From Acinetobacter tibetensis (GTDB lineage: Bacteria > Pseudomonadota > Gammaproteobacteria > Pseudomonadales > Moraxellaceae), in the NCBI RefSeq assembly GCF_023824315.1, contig NZ_CP098732.1, positions 1,054,001 through 1,118,000 of the forward strand: DNA of 64,000 nucleotides, given 5' to 3'. Positions 36,379 to 46,653 of the stretch are shown in pieces (within the stretch, counting starts at the first letter, position 1; each line of letters opens with the position of its first letter). A program made the position numbers and the translations under genes. Below the pieces are notes generated by a model, which had not been told where the DNA came from, did not search any database, and saw only the letters and a program-made list of their open reading frames with translations.

Positions 36379-36819
36379 ATGAATATGCAAAGTAAACAAG
36401 CTGAAATTATTCAGTTTTTGATGCAACATTTTCCGCAAAGTTTGGAAAAATGTGAGATCGAATCCATTACGGAACGGGCAGCAACAGTCATTTATCATAT
36501 TGATGATCGAGATTTGCGTCCTGGTGGTACGGTTTCGGGACCCACCATGATGACGGTTGCAGATTATGCCTTGTATATTGCAATACTGGGTGAAATTGGG
36601 ATTGTCGGGCTAACGGTTACCACCAATTTGAACATTAATTTTTTACGAAAACCCGCTGCTTCGCAAGACCTGCGTGGTGTATGTAAACTGATAAAAGTAG
36701 GCAAAGCCCTTATTGTGGGAGAGGTCTGGATCTATTCAATGAATGAAGATGAACCAGTAGCACATGTGACAGGAACATATTCAGTACCACCACCGCGAAT
36801 TCCATCAAATATTGAGTAA
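36379..36819 (+). CDS. PaaI-type hotdog thioesterase
   Basis: The 146-residue protein has the hotdog-fold features LRPGGTVSGPTMMTVADYALYIAIL and TTNLNINFLRKPAASQDL. Such enzymes hydrolyse acyl-CoA or aryl-CoA thioesters. It lies 83 bp after tmk and could be in its transcript. It is convergent with nadB. The substrate is unknown. Confidence 0.8.
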   Translation: MNMQSKQAEIIQFLMQHFPQSLEKCEIESITERAATVIYHIDDRDLRPGGTVSGPTMMTVADYALYIAILGEIGIVGLTVTTNLNINFLRKPAASQDLRGVCKLIKVGKALIVGEVWIYSMNEDEPVAHVTGTYSVPPPRIPSNIE

Positions 36820-36859
36820 TTGTTTTTTTAAATTGAATGATAGATTGAATGTTTTAATA

Positions 36860-36891
36860 GGCAGGTACAGTTCAAAATAACTGTACCTGCC
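36860..36891. terminator. Bidirectional terminator between the thioesterase gene and nadB
   Basis: A perfect 13-bp stem pairs 36860-36872 with 36879-36891 around a 6-nt loop. The flanking genes converge. Confidence 0.85.
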
Positions 36892-36896
36892 GTATT

Positions 36897-38537
36897 TTAT
36901 TCAGCATTCACCAAAGGTGTTTCAACTTGAAAGTTTGGCGGCGTGAGTACAGTTTTACGTAGTTCTGGCGCCAATTCAGGATAGTCTAAAGTGAAATGTA
37001 GCCCGCGAGATTCTTTGCGTTCCATTGCACAACGAACAATCATTTCAGAGACCAATACCAAGTTACGCAGTTCAATCAGGTTTTTACTGACCTGATAGTC
37101 TTCATAATATTCCGTGATTTCACGCTTGAGCATTTCAATACGGTGTAAGGCGCGCTGTAAGCGTTTGGTGGTACGGACAATGCCCACATAGTTCCACATG
37201 GTTTGACGTAATTCATCCCAGTTCTGCAAAATGACGACATCTTCATCGGGATTCATAACTTGCGAGTCATCCCATTCTGGAACTTGAGGCGAGCTATAGT
37301 TTTCAACATAATGTGATTGAATATGTGTAGCAGCACTCATGCCGTAGACGAAGCATTCGAGCAGGGAGTTACTCGCCATACGGTTGGCGCCATGTAGACC
37401 TGTATAGGAAGTTTCACCAATCGCGTATAAACCGTGGATGTCAGTTTGGCTATGCTCATCAACCACCACGCCACCACAAGTGTAATGTGCAGCAGGCACC
37501 ACAGGAATCATTTCCTTAGTAATATCAATGCCCAATTCGAGTAGACGAGCATACAACGTTGGGAAATGTTCTTTTACGAAGGCTTCAGGTTTATGTGTAA
37601 TGTCTAACCAGACATGACGAATCCCTAAACGCTTGATTTCATAGTCAATGGCGCGGGCCACAATATCGCGTGGTGCCAGTTCAGCACGTTCATCAAAACG
37701 CAGCATGAAACGCTCGCCATCAGGCAATCTTAAATAAGCTCCTTCACCACGCATCGCTTCAGTGATAAGGAATGAGCGGGCTTGTGGGTGGTATAAGCAA
37801 GTAGGATGGAATTGGTTAAATTCCATATTTGCCACGCGGCACCCTGCACGATAGGCCATGGCAATCCCATCACCAGTCGCGATGTCCGGATTCGAGGTAT
37901 ACAGATAAGCTTTCATTGCTCCGCCACAAGCCAAAGCAGTAAATGGCGCTAAGAAAGTATGGACTTGTTCAGTTTTTTCATCGAGTGCGTATAGACCAAG
38001 GGCACGATTATGCGCTTCGTCGAGACCAAGTTTTTGCGAAGTAATTAAATCTATCGCGATAAAATTTTCAAAAATCGTAATATTGTCTTTTTCTTGCGCA
38101 CGTTGTACCAACGTGGTCGAAATTGCACGCCCTGTTGCATCGGCTGCGTGAATAATACGACGTTGTGAATGACCGCCTTCACGGGTTAAATGTAACTGCG
38201 ATTGTTCATCTAAAGTGAACTGCACGCCATTATTAAGCAGGAAATCTACAGAAGGTTTACCGCCTTCAACGGTTTGTTTGACTGCATCAAGTTCACATAA
38301 ATGTGCGCCTGCAATCATGGTGTCATCAATATGCTGTTGAATGGAATCCGTTTCATCCAGAACAGCGGCAACCCCGCCTTGTGCATAATAAGTGCTGGCA
38401 TCTGTAAGGGTTGATTTTGCTAAAACTGCAATGTTGAAATGATGAGGTAATGACAGTGCTAAACTTAAACCTGCGCCACCACTGCCCACAATAATCACAT
38501 CAAATTGATGCGTTGAGCTTAAATTAGACATTTCCAT
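36897..38537 (-). CDS. nadB: L-aspartate oxidase NadB
   Basis: NadB is the FAD flavoprotein that oxidises L-aspartate to iminoaspartate in de novo NAD synthesis. The 546-residue protein has the dinucleotide fold [17 protein letters not shown] (residues 14-30), [12 protein letters not shown], the [19 protein letters not shown] stretch, [10 protein letters not shown], and [12 protein letters not shown]. An ATG two codons in (38531) is equally possible as the start. It is divergent from the degP-like gene across 220 bp. Confidence 0.96.
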   Translation of the reverse strand: MEMSNLSSTHQFDVIIVGSGGAGLSLALSLPHHFNIAVLAKSTLTDASTYYAQGGVAAVLDETDSIQQHIDDTMIAGAHLCELDAVKQTVEGGKPSVDFLLNNGVQFTLDEQSQLHLTREGGHSQRRIIHAADATGRAISTTLVQRAQEKDNITIFENFIAIDLITSQKLGLDEAHNRALGLYALDEKTEQVHTFLAPFTALACGGAMKAYLYTSNPDIATGDGIAMAYRAGCRVANMEFNQFHPTCLYHPQARSFLITEAMRGEGAYLRLPDGERFMLRFDERAELAPRDIVARAIDYEIKRLGIRHVWLDITHKPEAFVKEHFPTLYARLLELGIDITKEMIPVVPAAHYTCGGVVVDEHSQTDIHGLYAIGETSYTGLHGANRMASNSLLECFVYGMSAATHIQSHYVENYSSPQVPEWDDSQVMNPDEDVVILQNWDELRQTMWNYVGIVRTTKRLQRALHRIEMLKREITEYYEDYQVSKNLIELRNLVLVSEMIVRCAMERKESRGLHFTLDYPELAPELRKTVLTPPNFQVETPLVNAE

Positions 38538-38757
38538 CAGCTAATTTTAAAAAAAGTTTGGTAATGACAACGCTTTTTGCGATAAAAGGCAAGTGTAAAA
38601 TAGTCGAGTGCTCATTAGAAAAAGCAATTAACTTCCTATAACTTAATCTAAAAATAAGTACTTGTTTTGCTAAAACATAATTGAACATATTATTACGCAA
38701 GAATAACGAGTTTTATGATAAAAATTTTTTGTTTAATACGTAACAATAATTGAGTGA

Positions 38758-40146
38758 ATGAGTTTTATGAAAAGTGGCTATTTACAAAAAGGAATGTATG
38801 CTGCGGTTTTTACAATGGTGGCAGTACAAACTCAAGCCGCACCAGCAGTGGATTTTTCAAATTTAGTTGAGCAAGTTAGTCCTGCGGTTGTGAGCGTGAA
38901 TGTGGTCAAAAAAATGACCCAAGAAGAAATTATGCAGCAACAAGTACCAGAGATCTTGCGTCGTTTTTTTGGTAATCAAGTCATAATTCCGCAGCAGCAA
39001 GTTCCACAAGAAAAGACTGCCTATGGCAGTGCATTTTTTATCAGTAAAGATGGTTATTTGTTGACGAATCATCATGTGGTCGAAAATGCTTCAAAAGTCA
39101 CGATCATGATGAATGATCGTCGTGAGCTAGATGCAACGGTGATTGGTAGTGATGAACGTACCGATGTGGCATTGCTCAAAGTCAAAGGTACTCAATTTCC
39201 TGCATTAACAACGGGGAATGTGGATCAACTGAAAGTCGGTGAGCCTGTATTGGCCATCGGTTCGCCGTTTGGCTTTGATTATTCAGCTTCGGCTGGGATT
39301 GTCAGCGCCAAAATGCGGAATATGATGGGTGAAACATCGGTTCCATTTATTCAAACGGATGTTGCCTTAAACCCTGGTAACTCAGGTGGGCCATTATTTA
39401 ATCAGCGTGGTGAAGTGGTTGGGGTCAACTCGCGTATTTTTAGTGGAACAGGTGGTTATATGGGCTTGTCTTTCTCCATCCCAATTGATGTTGCTATGGA
39501 TATTGCCGACCAGTTGAAGAAGAATGGCAAAGTAACGCGTTCTTATCTGGGCGTCATGATGCAGGATATTGATCGTAACTTGGCAGAATCTTACAATTTA
39601 CCAAAACCTGAAGGTGCCTTAATTACAGATGTAACACCAAATTCACCCGCAGCAAAAGCAGGTCTGAAAGCGGGTGATATTGTGCTGAAGTACAATGGTG
39701 CAGCGATTTCACGCACTTCAGAACTACTCAATTATTTAAACCGTTCTGTACCGAATCAAACCATTCAACTTGAAATATTGCGTGATGATAAAACCCGTAA
39801 CATTTCTGCAACCTTAACCACAGCACCAGATGATACGCCTGCCAAAGCTGAGCAAGATGCAGAAAATGCTGGCCCAAAAATTGGGGTGGCAATTCGTGAT
39901 TTATCGCCATCTGAATTAGCACAACTAAACATTAAAGGTGGCGTATTGATTCAAGATGTTATGCGTGGTGGGGTGGCATTTCAAGCACGGATTTTACCAG
40001 GTGATGTTATTACCCAATTGAACAATACAAGCATCAATAATTCGAAAGAGTTCATCAAAACAGTTTCGGGTTTAAAGAAAGATAGCATTGTGCGTGTTTC
40101 ACTGATTCGTGAAGGACAGCGAGCTATTTTAGGGATGCGTATTTAA
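38758..40146 (+). CDS. DegP/MucD-type periplasmic serine protease
   Basis: The 462-residue protein has a signal peptide (cut after TQAAPA, about residue 28). The trypsin-like domain has the triad His in LLTNHHVVE, Asp in ERTDVALLKV and Ser in NPGNSGGPLF. Two PDZ domains follow (SYLGVMMQDI..., and IGVAIRDLSP...). This is the HtrA/DegP quality-control architecture, closest to MucD in Pseudomonas-type order. The gene is monocistronic, with a strong terminator. Confidence 0.92.
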   Translation: MSFMKSGYLQKGMYAAVFTMVAVQTQAAPAVDFSNLVEQVSPAVVSVNVVKKMTQEEIMQQQVPEILRRFFGNQVIIPQQQVPQEKTAYGSAFFISKDGYLLTNHHVVENASKVTIMMNDRRELDATVIGSDERTDVALLKVKGTQFPALTTGNVDQLKVGEPVLAIGSPFGFDYSASAGIVSAKMRNMMGETSVPFIQTDVALNPGNSGGPLFNQRGEVVGVNSRIFSGTGGYMGLSFSIPIDVAMDIADQLKKNGKVTRSYLGVMMQDIDRNLAESYNLPKPEGALITDVTPNSPAAKAGLKAGDIVLKYNGAAISRTSELLNYLNRSVPNQTIQLEILRDDKTRNISATLTTAPDDTPAKAEQDAENAGPKIGVAIRDLSPSELAQLNIKGGVLIQDVMRGGVAFQARILPGDVITQLNNTSINNSKEFIKTVSGLKKDSIVRVSLIREGQRAILGMRI

Positions 40147-40179
40147 GCATCTTGATGTGAAATCATGACATGAACTAGT

Positions 40180-40215
40180 AAAAGCCAGTCTATTCAGTTT
40201 AGACTGGCTTTTTTG
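40180..40215 (+). terminator. Terminator of the degP-like gene
   Basis: AAAAGCCAGTCTA (40180-40192) pairs perfectly with TAGACTGGCTTTT (40200-40212), followed by more T. This is a strong intrinsic terminator. Confidence 0.93.
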
Positions 40216-40308
40216 ACTGATGTTCGGACAGTCAAATCAGCTTAAGTGTGAAAAAATATACATGGTTTTTTAAACTTTAACCTAACCATGGACAGGACAA
40301 ACAAATTA

Positions 40309-40761
40309 ATGAGCGCGATTTTTGATTTAAATTTGATGGTAAGGCCAGAACATATTGATGTTTTGGGGCATGTGAATAATGTGGTTTATGTACAGTGGAT
40401 GCAGGACGTTGCAACAGCACATATTGATCAGTTAGGTTTAGGCATTCAACAGTATTTAGAACTGAAACATGCCATGGTCGCAGTCGAGCATCATGTCCAA
40501 TATCGAAAAGCAGCCTTATTAGACGACCCAATTGTGTTACGTACATGGCTAAGTGACATCAATAGTATGTATTTATTTCGTCAGTATGTTTTTTACCGAC
40601 CAGCCGATCAAGCTGTGCTATTTATGGGGCAGACCAAATGGGCATGTGTGGAAATTGCAACAGGAAGACCTAAACGTATTTCACCGACATTTTCGCAAGC
40701 GTATCAACCTTTAAATGATCAGATTAATCCATTAGATTTTACGCATAGTTACACAGTTTAA
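40309..40761 (+). CDS. Acyl-CoA thioesterase, 4-hydroxybenzoyl-CoA thioesterase type
   Basis: The hotdog-fold protein has the 4HBT start LMVRPEHIDVLGHVNNVVYVQWMQD, with Asp and His in the catalytic loop, then the helix KHAMVAVEHHVQYRKAAL. The start at 40309 (MSAIFDL) gives 150 residues. The ATG at 40288 has no ribosome-binding site. The acyl substrate is unknown. It precedes the lepA operon but is separated from it by 172 bp. Confidence 0.85.
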   Translation: MSAIFDLNLMVRPEHIDVLGHVNNVVYVQWMQDVATAHIDQLGLGIQQYLELKHAMVAVEHHVQYRKAALLDDPIVLRTWLSDINSMYLFRQYVFYRPADQAVLFMGQTKWACVEIATGRPKRISPTFSQAYQPLNDQINPLDFTHSYTV

Positions 40762-40850
40762 AAGTCTACTAGCAAGTGTTTGAAAAATGTACAGTCTTAA
40801 AAACCTAAACCTTTAAACGAATTTATCACTTTTTCATTTTTGCAATCTGC

Positions 40851-40856
40851 TATAAT
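40851..40856 (+). promoter_or_regulatory. Likely -10 box of the lepA operon
   Basis: A consensus TATAAT lies 77 bp before the lepA ATG. The matching -35 is weak (T-rich, no clear TTGACA), so this is a partial call. Confidence 0.5.
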
Positions 40857-40933
40857 CGGCAGCAATTTGTCTAACCGCTTACGCTTAGTATCTCAGCTTT
40901 GTACTTGGCACTATTTTTTTCTTAAGGTAACTC

Positions 40934-42751
40934 ATGGCGCAAGCTAAAAAATCCGTGGATATCAATAATATCCGAAATTTTTCGATTATTGCTCACATTG
41001 ACCATGGTAAGTCGACTTTGGCTGACCGTTTTATTCAAATGTGTGGTGGTTTACAAGATCGTGAAATGCAAGCCCAAGTTTTGGACTCAATGGAGTTAGA
41101 ACGCGAACGTGGGATTACCATTAAAGCGGCGTCTGTAACCTTGTATTACACGCATCCAAATGGGCAAGAATATCAATTGAACTTCATTGATACGCCTGGA
41201 CACGTAGACTTTTCTTATGAAGTTTCTCGTTCTTTAGCAGCTTGTGAAGGCGCGCTATTGGTTGTAGATGCTGCACAAGGTGTTGAAGCACAATCGGTTG
41301 CAAACTGTTATACCGCAATTGAGCAAGGTCTCGAAGTTCTTCCTATTTTAAATAAAATTGATTTACCACAGGCTGAACCTGAACGTGTAATTCATGAAAT
41401 TGAAGAAATTATTGGCATTGAAGCAACAGATGCTCCAACTTGTTCTGCAAAAACTGGTTTGGGTGTCGAGGGTGTACTTGAGCGCTTAGTCGATGTCATT
41501 CCAGCACCTGTGGGTGATCGTGAAGCACCGTTACAAGCCTTAATTATTGACTCTTGGTTCGATAACTATTTAGGTGTTGTATCCTTAGTTCGTATTAAAC
41601 AAGGTCGTATCCGTAAGGGCGACAAAATGTTGGTTAAATCGACAGGACAAACTCATCCAGTCACTTCAGTGGGGGTATTTAATCCTAAGCACACTGAAAC
41701 AGATATTCTTGAAGCTGGTGAAGTAGGTTTTGTGATTGCAGGGATTAAAGATATTTTCGGTGCACCCGTAGGTGACACTATTACCCTTGCTGCTACACCT
41801 GATGTTAAAACCTTACCTGGTTTTAAAAAGGTTAAACCACAGGTTTATGCAGGTCTTTTCCCGATTGATGCGAGTGATTTTGAGCCATTCCGTGAAGCAC
41901 TACAAAAATTGCAAATCAATGACTCAGCTTTATTCTTTGAACCAGAAAGTTCAGATGCATTAGGTTTTGGTTTCCGTTGTGGCTTCTTGGGAATGCTACA
42001 CATGGAGATTGTACAAGAGCGTTTAGAGCGTGAGTATGATCTTGACCTCATTAGTTCTGCACCTACCGTAATTTATGAAGCATTAACCAAGAAGGGTGAA
42101 ACGATTTATATCGATAGTCCATCAAAAATGCCAGATGGATCTACTGTAGAAGATTTGCGTGAACCGATTGCAGAATGTCATATCCTTGTTCCTCAAGAGT
42201 ACTTAGGCAATGTAATGACCCTATGTATTGAACGCCGTGGTGTTCAAAAAGATATGAAATTCTTGGGGAACCAAGTTTCGATTACCTTTGAAATTCCAAT
42301 GGCCGAAGTCGTTATGGATTTCTTTGATAAATTGAAATCATGCTCTCGTGGTTTTGCATCGCTAGACTATAACTTTGTGCGTTTCGAAAGTTCAGCTTTA
42401 GTTAAGGTTGATGTATTAATTAATGGTGACAAGGTTGATGCCTTGGCTATGATTTGTCACCGTAATGACGCGCGTCATCGTGGTATTGCATTGGTTGAGA
42501 AAATGAAAGATTTGATTCCTCGCCAAATGTACGACGTGGCTATTCAAGCAGCTATCGGTGCGCAGATTATTGCTCGTTCTACTGTAAAAGCGATGCGTAA
42601 AAACGTATTGGCTAAATGTTATGGCGGTGACGTTTCACGTAAGAAGAAACTTCTTTCTAAACAGAAGGAAGGTAAGAAACGTATGAAACAAGTGGGTAGT
42701 GTAGAAATCCCGCAAGAAGCGTTCTTGGCTGTATTGAAAGTAGAAAGATAA
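40934..42751 (+). CDS. lepA: Translational GTPase LepA (EF4)
   Basis: LepA is a ribosome-associated GTPase linked to back-translocation or initiation. The 605-residue protein has G1 [11 protein letters not shown]2 [10 protein letters not shown]3 DTPGHVDF and G4 NKIDLP, then domain II and the LepA-specific C-terminal domain. It is the first gene of a long operon and begins after a 5' leader with TATAAT. Confidence 0.98.
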   Translation: MAQAKKSVDINNIRNFSIIAHIDHGKSTLADRFIQMCGGLQDREMQAQVLDSMELERERGITIKAASVTLYYTHPNGQEYQLNFIDTPGHVDFSYEVSRSLAACEGALLVVDAAQGVEAQSVANCYTAIEQGLEVLPILNKIDLPQAEPERVIHEIEEIIGIEATDAPTCSAKTGLGVEGVLERLVDVIPAPVGDREAPLQALIIDSWFDNYLGVVSLVRIKQGRIRKGDKMLVKSTGQTHPVTSVGVFNPKHTETDILEAGEVGFVIAGIKDIFGAPVGDTITLAATPDVKTLPGFKKVKPQVYAGLFPIDASDFEPFREALQKLQINDSALFFEPESSDALGFGFRCGFLGMLHMEIVQERLEREYDLDLISSAPTVIYEALTKKGETIYIDSPSKMPDGSTVEDLREPIAECHILVPQEYLGNVMTLCIERRGVQKDMKFLGNQVSITFEIPMAEVVMDFFDKLKSCSRGFASLDYNFVRFESSALVKVDVLINGDKVDALAMICHRNDARHRGIALVEKMKDLIPRQMYDVAIQAAIGAQIIARSTVKAMRKNVLAKCYGGDVSRKKKLLSKQKEGKKRMKQVGSVEIPQEAFLAVLKVER

Positions 42752-42772
42752 GAATTAGAGGTCGTTTAGCTC

Positions 42773-43600
42773 ATGGATTTTGATTTTAATTTAATACTCG
42801 TGCCTGCCACGCTGATTTTTTTCTTGGTGTGGTTGTTGGATAAGTTTGTATTTAAGCAAAGACAAACCAAGGGTAGGGGTAATGAAAACTTCATTATTAC
42901 ATGGGCTTACGATTTCTGGCCTGTACTGGCAGTGGTTTTGGTTTTACGCTCATTCTTATATGAACCATTTAATATTCCGTCAGATTCTATGGTGCCGACT
43001 TTAGAAACTGGTGACTTTATTCTGGTGAATAAATTTGACTACGGTGTACGCTTACCAATTGTGAATAAGAAAATTCTCGATGTGGGTGAGCCAGAACGTG
43101 GTGATGTCATGGTTTTTCGTTATCCACCACAACCGACGATAAGCTATATCAAGCGTGTTGTCGGTTTGCCAGGTGACCATATTATTTATGATCATGGTCA
43201 GTTAACGATTAATGGGCAAAAAGTTGCGAAAGTTCCAGTTGAGTTCAGTCGTGAGAAAGATGCCTTGGATACACCGACCTCAATTTATCATAAGGAAACT
43301 TTGGGTGAGCACACCTTTACTATGCGTGAGTTGGAAGGGGTGAACGTTGCTCGTCAAGCGCCATTTATTAATTATATTGAAAATGGTAAATACTCAACTG
43401 AAAATGGTTTATATTGGGAAGTAAAAGTTCCTAAAGGGCACTACTTTGCGATGGGGGATAATCGTGATCAAAGTGCTGACAGTCGTTTTTGGGGATTTGT
43501 ACCTGAAGAGAACTTAACTGGGCGAGCATTTTATGTTTGGATGCATAAAGAGCCTGGCTTTAAACTGCCGTCATTTAGCCGTAACGGCAAAATTGATTAA
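42773..43600 (+). CDS. lepB: Signal peptidase I LepB
   Basis: LepB cleaves the signal peptides of exported proteins at the periplasmic face. The 275-residue protein has two N-terminal membrane segments, the catalytic Ser in IPSDSMVPTLE (about residue 71), and the Lys in YIKRVVGLPGD (about 126). The C-terminal box MGDNRDQSADSRFWGFVP is present. It lies 21 bp after lepA. Confidence 0.97.
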   Translation: MDFDFNLILVPATLIFFLVWLLDKFVFKQRQTKGRGNENFIITWAYDFWPVLAVVLVLRSFLYEPFNIPSDSMVPTLETGDFILVNKFDYGVRLPIVNKKILDVGEPERGDVMVFRYPPQPTISYIKRVVGLPGDHIIYDHGQLTINGQKVAKVPVEFSREKDALDTPTSIYHKETLGEHTFTMRELEGVNVARQAPFINYIENGKYSTENGLYWEVKVPKGHYFAMGDNRDQSADSRFWGFVPEENLTGRAFYVWMHKEPGFKLPSFSRNGKID

Positions 43601-43623
43601 TTGAGCGAAATGGAAAATAAAAA

Positions 43624-43998
43624 ATGCGTCGAAATCAAAAGGGTGCATCATATATTGGTATTTTAATTGCAGTTATTGGCTTTGCTTTTTTGGCAAAAGT
43701 TGCAATTGCAGTTTGGGGATCCTATTGGGATGATCGCGTGATTGATAGTCAGATTACAGAGTTATTGCAAAGTAGTCCTGTCGATATCAGTCCATCGAAA
43801 TTCTCAAGTCAAATGGGGCAGCGTTTAGATATGAATAATGTTCGCGATATTAAATTCGAAGACATTGCTCAAGTGACAAATGTTGATGGTTTACAAGTGA
43901 AAAAGAGTTACGAGGTAAGAAAGCCTTTCTTACTGAATATTGATTTAGTGTTAAAGTTTGAGAAAAGTTTTGATCAAAGGTCAGCCCAAACTAAGTGA
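43624..43998 (+). CDS. DUF4845 family membrane protein
   Basis: The 124-residue protein begins MRRNQKGASYIGILIAVIGFAFLAKVAIAVW, a type IV-pilin-like single membrane helix. A small soluble domain follows, with VNNVRDIKFEDI-like MNNVRDIKFEDIAQV. DUF4845 genes sit between lepB and rnc in many gammaproteobacteria. The function is unknown. It overlaps rnc by 29 bp. Confidence 0.9.
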   Translation: MRRNQKGASYIGILIAVIGFAFLAKVAIAVWGSYWDDRVIDSQITELLQSSPVDISPSKFSSQMGQRLDMNNVRDIKFEDIAQVTNVDGLQVKKSYEVRKPFLLNIDLVLKFEKSFDQRSAQTK

Positions 43999-44662
43999 TA
44001 TTCGCTTGGTCAGTCGTATAGGTTATCAGTTTAAGCAAGCGGAACTACTTCAGCTTGCCTTGACGCACCGTTCGGTAAGCCATAAATATAATTATGAACG
44101 CTTAGAGTTTCTAGGTGACGCGTTGTTAGGAATGATCATCGCCAATTATTTGTACAATGCTTATCCACATGAAAATGAAGGTCGTTTAACGCGTATGCGA
44201 GCGACCTTAGTTCGACAGGAAGCATTAGGTAAAATCGCAAATGACTTAAAACTAAGTACCAATTTAATTTTAAGTACAGGTGAGTTGAAGTCAGGCGGAC
44301 ATCATCGCGAATCGATTTTGGCAGATACTGTTGAAGCCATTATTGGCGCAATTTATGTGGATTGTGCTGACTTAACGGTGTTAGAGCGTATCGTGCTAAA
44401 ATGGTACGAACCTTACTTAGACTATATCGAACCGACAGATCAACTGAAAGATCCTAAATCAAGATTGCAAGAGTATTTGCAAGCGCGTAAAAAGCCACTT
44501 CCTATTTATGAAGTGGTCGATATACAAGGGGATGCACCTAACCAACATTTCAAGGTGAATTGTACGGTTGAGGGTTTGCCTCTATTTAAGGGTGAAGGTT
44601 CAAGTCGTCGTTTTGCAGAACAGGCTGCAGCGGCGGATATTTTAAAACTTTTGGAGCAGTAA
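43970..44662 (+). CDS. rnc: Ribonuclease III Rnc
   Basis: Rnc cuts double-stranded RNA, including rRNA precursors. The protein has the RNase III signature ERLEFLGDALLG, the acidic ESILADTVEAIIGAIY site and a C-terminal dsRNA-binding domain. The likely start is the TTG at 43970 (IKGQPKLSD), which has GAGA 8 nt upstream. A TTG at 43958 is also possible. In either case it overlaps the DUF4845 stop. It lies 6 bp before era. Confidence 0.96.
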   Translation: MIKGQPKLSDIRLVSRIGYQFKQAELLQLALTHRSVSHKYNYERLEFLGDALLGMIIANYLYNAYPHENEGRLTRMRATLVRQEALGKIANDLKLSTNLILSTGELKSGGHHRESILADTVEAIIGAIYVDCADLTVLERIVLKWYEPYLDYIEPTDQLKDPKSRLQEYLQARKKPLPIYEVVDIQGDAPNQHFKVNCTVEGLPLFKGEGSSRRFAEQAAAADILKLLEQ

Positions 44663-44668
44663 TCTGCC

Positions 44669-45697
44669 ATGTCAAATTCTTCCGATCACATTGATGCTGA
44701 TCACGAGTCGCCAAGCGACACTAATGATTTAATTAGCCAGTTTTTTAGTGAACAAGGCACCACGATTCCTTCTGATTTCAGAAGTGGTTTTGTTGCAATT
44801 GTTGGTCGCCCAAATGTGGGTAAGTCGACACTGATGAATCACTTACTGGGACAAAAACTTTCGATTACTTCACGTAAGCCGCAAACCACGCGTCATAAAA
44901 TTGTCGGTATTGATTCGCGTGAAAAATCTCAGGCGGTGTTCGTTGATACACCTGGGATGCATAAAAAAGAAGTGCGAGCCATCAATAAAATGATGAACCG
45001 TGCTGCATCTTCTGCATTGCGTGATGTAAATTTGGTCATGTTTGTTCTGGATGCAGACAAGTGGACTCAAAACGATGAGCTCGTTTTGGAAAAACTTAAA
45101 AATGCAGAGATGCCTGTGATTTTGGTGATCAATAAAATTGATACACTTGAAAATAAAAATCATGCCTTACCATTAATTCAAGAGCGCGCAAAATTGATGA
45201 ATTTTGCGGAAATTGTTCCTGTTTCTGCACTTCGTGGTGCGAACTTGGAACATCTACGCGACACCATTGAAAAGTATTTACCTTTCCAACCGCCAATGTA
45301 TTCGTTGGATCAATTGACTGATCGCTCTGAGCGTTTCTTAGCATCAGAAATTATCCGTGAAAAGATTATGCGTCAGCTTGGTGAAGAACTTCCGTACGAT
45401 TTAACTGTGCAAATTGAGTCATTTAAGACTGAAGAAGCAACAGTGAATGAAAAAACAGGTCGTCCAAAACCAGCATGTACCTATATTGACGCAACGATTT
45501 TTGTAGACCGCCCAGGTCAAAAAGCCATTGTGATTGGTGAAAAAGGCGCTAAGCTTAAAAAGATCGGTATGGATGCTCGTATTGATATGGAAAAAATGTT
45601 TGAACAAAAAATTATGTTAACCCTTTGGGTGAAAGTGAAAGGTGGTTGGTCAGATGATGAGCGAGCACTGAAAAGCTTGGGTTATAGTGATATCTAA
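44669..45697 (+). CDS. era: GTPase Era
   Basis: Era binds 16S rRNA and helps 30S assembly. The 342-residue protein has an N-terminal extension of about 40 acidic residues. It has G1 IVGRPNVGKSTLM, G2 QTTRHKI, G3 DTPGMH, G4 NKID, and the KH motif VIGEKGAKLKKIG. It is longer than E. coli Era (301) because of the N-terminal extension. Confidence 0.97.
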   Translation: MSNSSDHIDADHESPSDTNDLISQFFSEQGTTIPSDFRSGFVAIVGRPNVGKSTLMNHLLGQKLSITSRKPQTTRHKIVGIDSREKSQAVFVDTPGMHKKEVRAINKMMNRAASSALRDVNLVMFVLDADKWTQNDELVLEKLKNAEMPVILVINKIDTLENKNHALPLIQERAKLMNFAEIVPVSALRGANLEHLRDTIEKYLPFQPPMYSLDQLTDRSERFLASEIIREKIMRQLGEELPYDLTVQIESFKTEEATVNEKTGRPKPACTYIDATIFVDRPGQKAIVIGEKGAKLKKIGMDARIDMEKMFEQKIMLTLWVKVKGGWSDDERALKSLGYSDI

Positions 45698-45721
45698 GTT
45701 TTAAATGAAATAGGAGCTGTA

Positions 45722-45919
45722 ATGGTAAAAATTTTGTTGGTTGTGGCTAGTGTATGTTTTTTACAAGGTTGCATTCATAAGATTGTTACAGTTCCTATTA
45801 AAGTTGCATATAAAACCACCAAGGGTGTAGTGAAAGGTACAGTGGCGGTTGTCGGTGCTGTAATACCTGATGGGGATGATGAGGACAGCGAACAAAATGA
45901 TAAAGATAAGAAAGATTAG
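45722..45919 (+). CDS. Small lipoprotein (NF038104-like)
   Basis: The 65-residue protein has a signal with lipobox LQGC (Cys at about residue 17), a Lys/Val-rich middle and an acidic tail ending SEQNDKDKKD. It lies between era and recO with small gaps. A similar lipoprotein is recalled from Acinetobacter genomes under the label NF038104. The function is unknown. Confidence 0.8.
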   Translation: MVKILLVVASVCFLQGCIHKIVTVPIKVAYKTTKGVVKGTVAVVGAVIPDGDDEDSEQNDKDKKD

Positions 45920-45929
45920 TTAATTTCTC

Positions 45930-46640
45930 ATGCGTAATGAAGTTTTACATGGTTACTTGATACATCACCGTAAGTACCGAGAACGTAGCCATATTGTGCA
46001 TTTATTCACCCAAGAGCATGGGCGAGTTGATGGTATTCTTCGACAGACGCCACCACCACAATACCAGCCATTGCGTTTGCAAGCGTCAGGAAAGTCTGAA
46101 CTCAAAAATTTCAGTAAACTTGAAATTATGCATCATCCCATTTTCTTTTTTGGCGATGCATTTTTTTCTGGATTTTATCTGAATGAAATTTTACTACGTT
46201 TATGTCCGCTTGAAGTAGAAATGCCTGAGACTTTTCGGCAATATTCTGCAACTATTCAGCATTTACAAACACTCAGTCATCAAGTTAATTCAACACTATT
46301 TTTAAAACAAATCCTTCGACAATTTGAGCATGCATTGTTGGAAGAGTTGGGTTATCCACTTGATTTTACAATAGATGCAAATCAAGTTTCGATTCAATCA
46401 CATCAAAATTATGCTTTTCAGTTAAATGATGGCTTTATTCCAACAACTCGGGCCTCATCTTCTACGCTATTGGGTCAACAAATTCTGAGTATGCAGAATT
46501 ATGAAAGTGGTAGGGAATTTAACCTAGAGCAGTTACAATTGTTGTCGAAGCTATATAGGCAAATGATTACATCTTTGTTGGGAGATCGACCGTTGAAAAG
46601 TCGCCAACTCTGGATTCAAAACACTCAATCTAAAACATGA
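45930..46640 (+). CDS. recO: DNA repair protein RecO
   Basis: RecO helps RecF and RecR load RecA onto single-stranded DNA gaps. The 236-residue protein starts with the OB-fold region MRNEVLHGYLIHHRKYRERSHIVHLFTQEHG. Its helical middle holds YLNEILLRLCP and ELGYPLDF. No zinc Cys cluster is seen. It lies between the lipoprotein gene and pdxJ, as in other gammaproteobacteria. Confidence 0.93.
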   Translation: MRNEVLHGYLIHHRKYRERSHIVHLFTQEHGRVDGILRQTPPPQYQPLRLQASGKSELKNFSKLEIMHHPIFFFGDAFFSGFYLNEILLRLCPLEVEMPETFRQYSATIQHLQTLSHQVNSTLFLKQILRQFEHALLEELGYPLDFTIDANQVSIQSHQNYAFQLNDGFIPTTRASSSTLLGQQILSMQNYESGREFNLEQLQLLSKLYRQMITSLLGDRPLKSRQLWIQNTQSKT

Positions 46641-46653
46641 TTAGGAAAAAACG

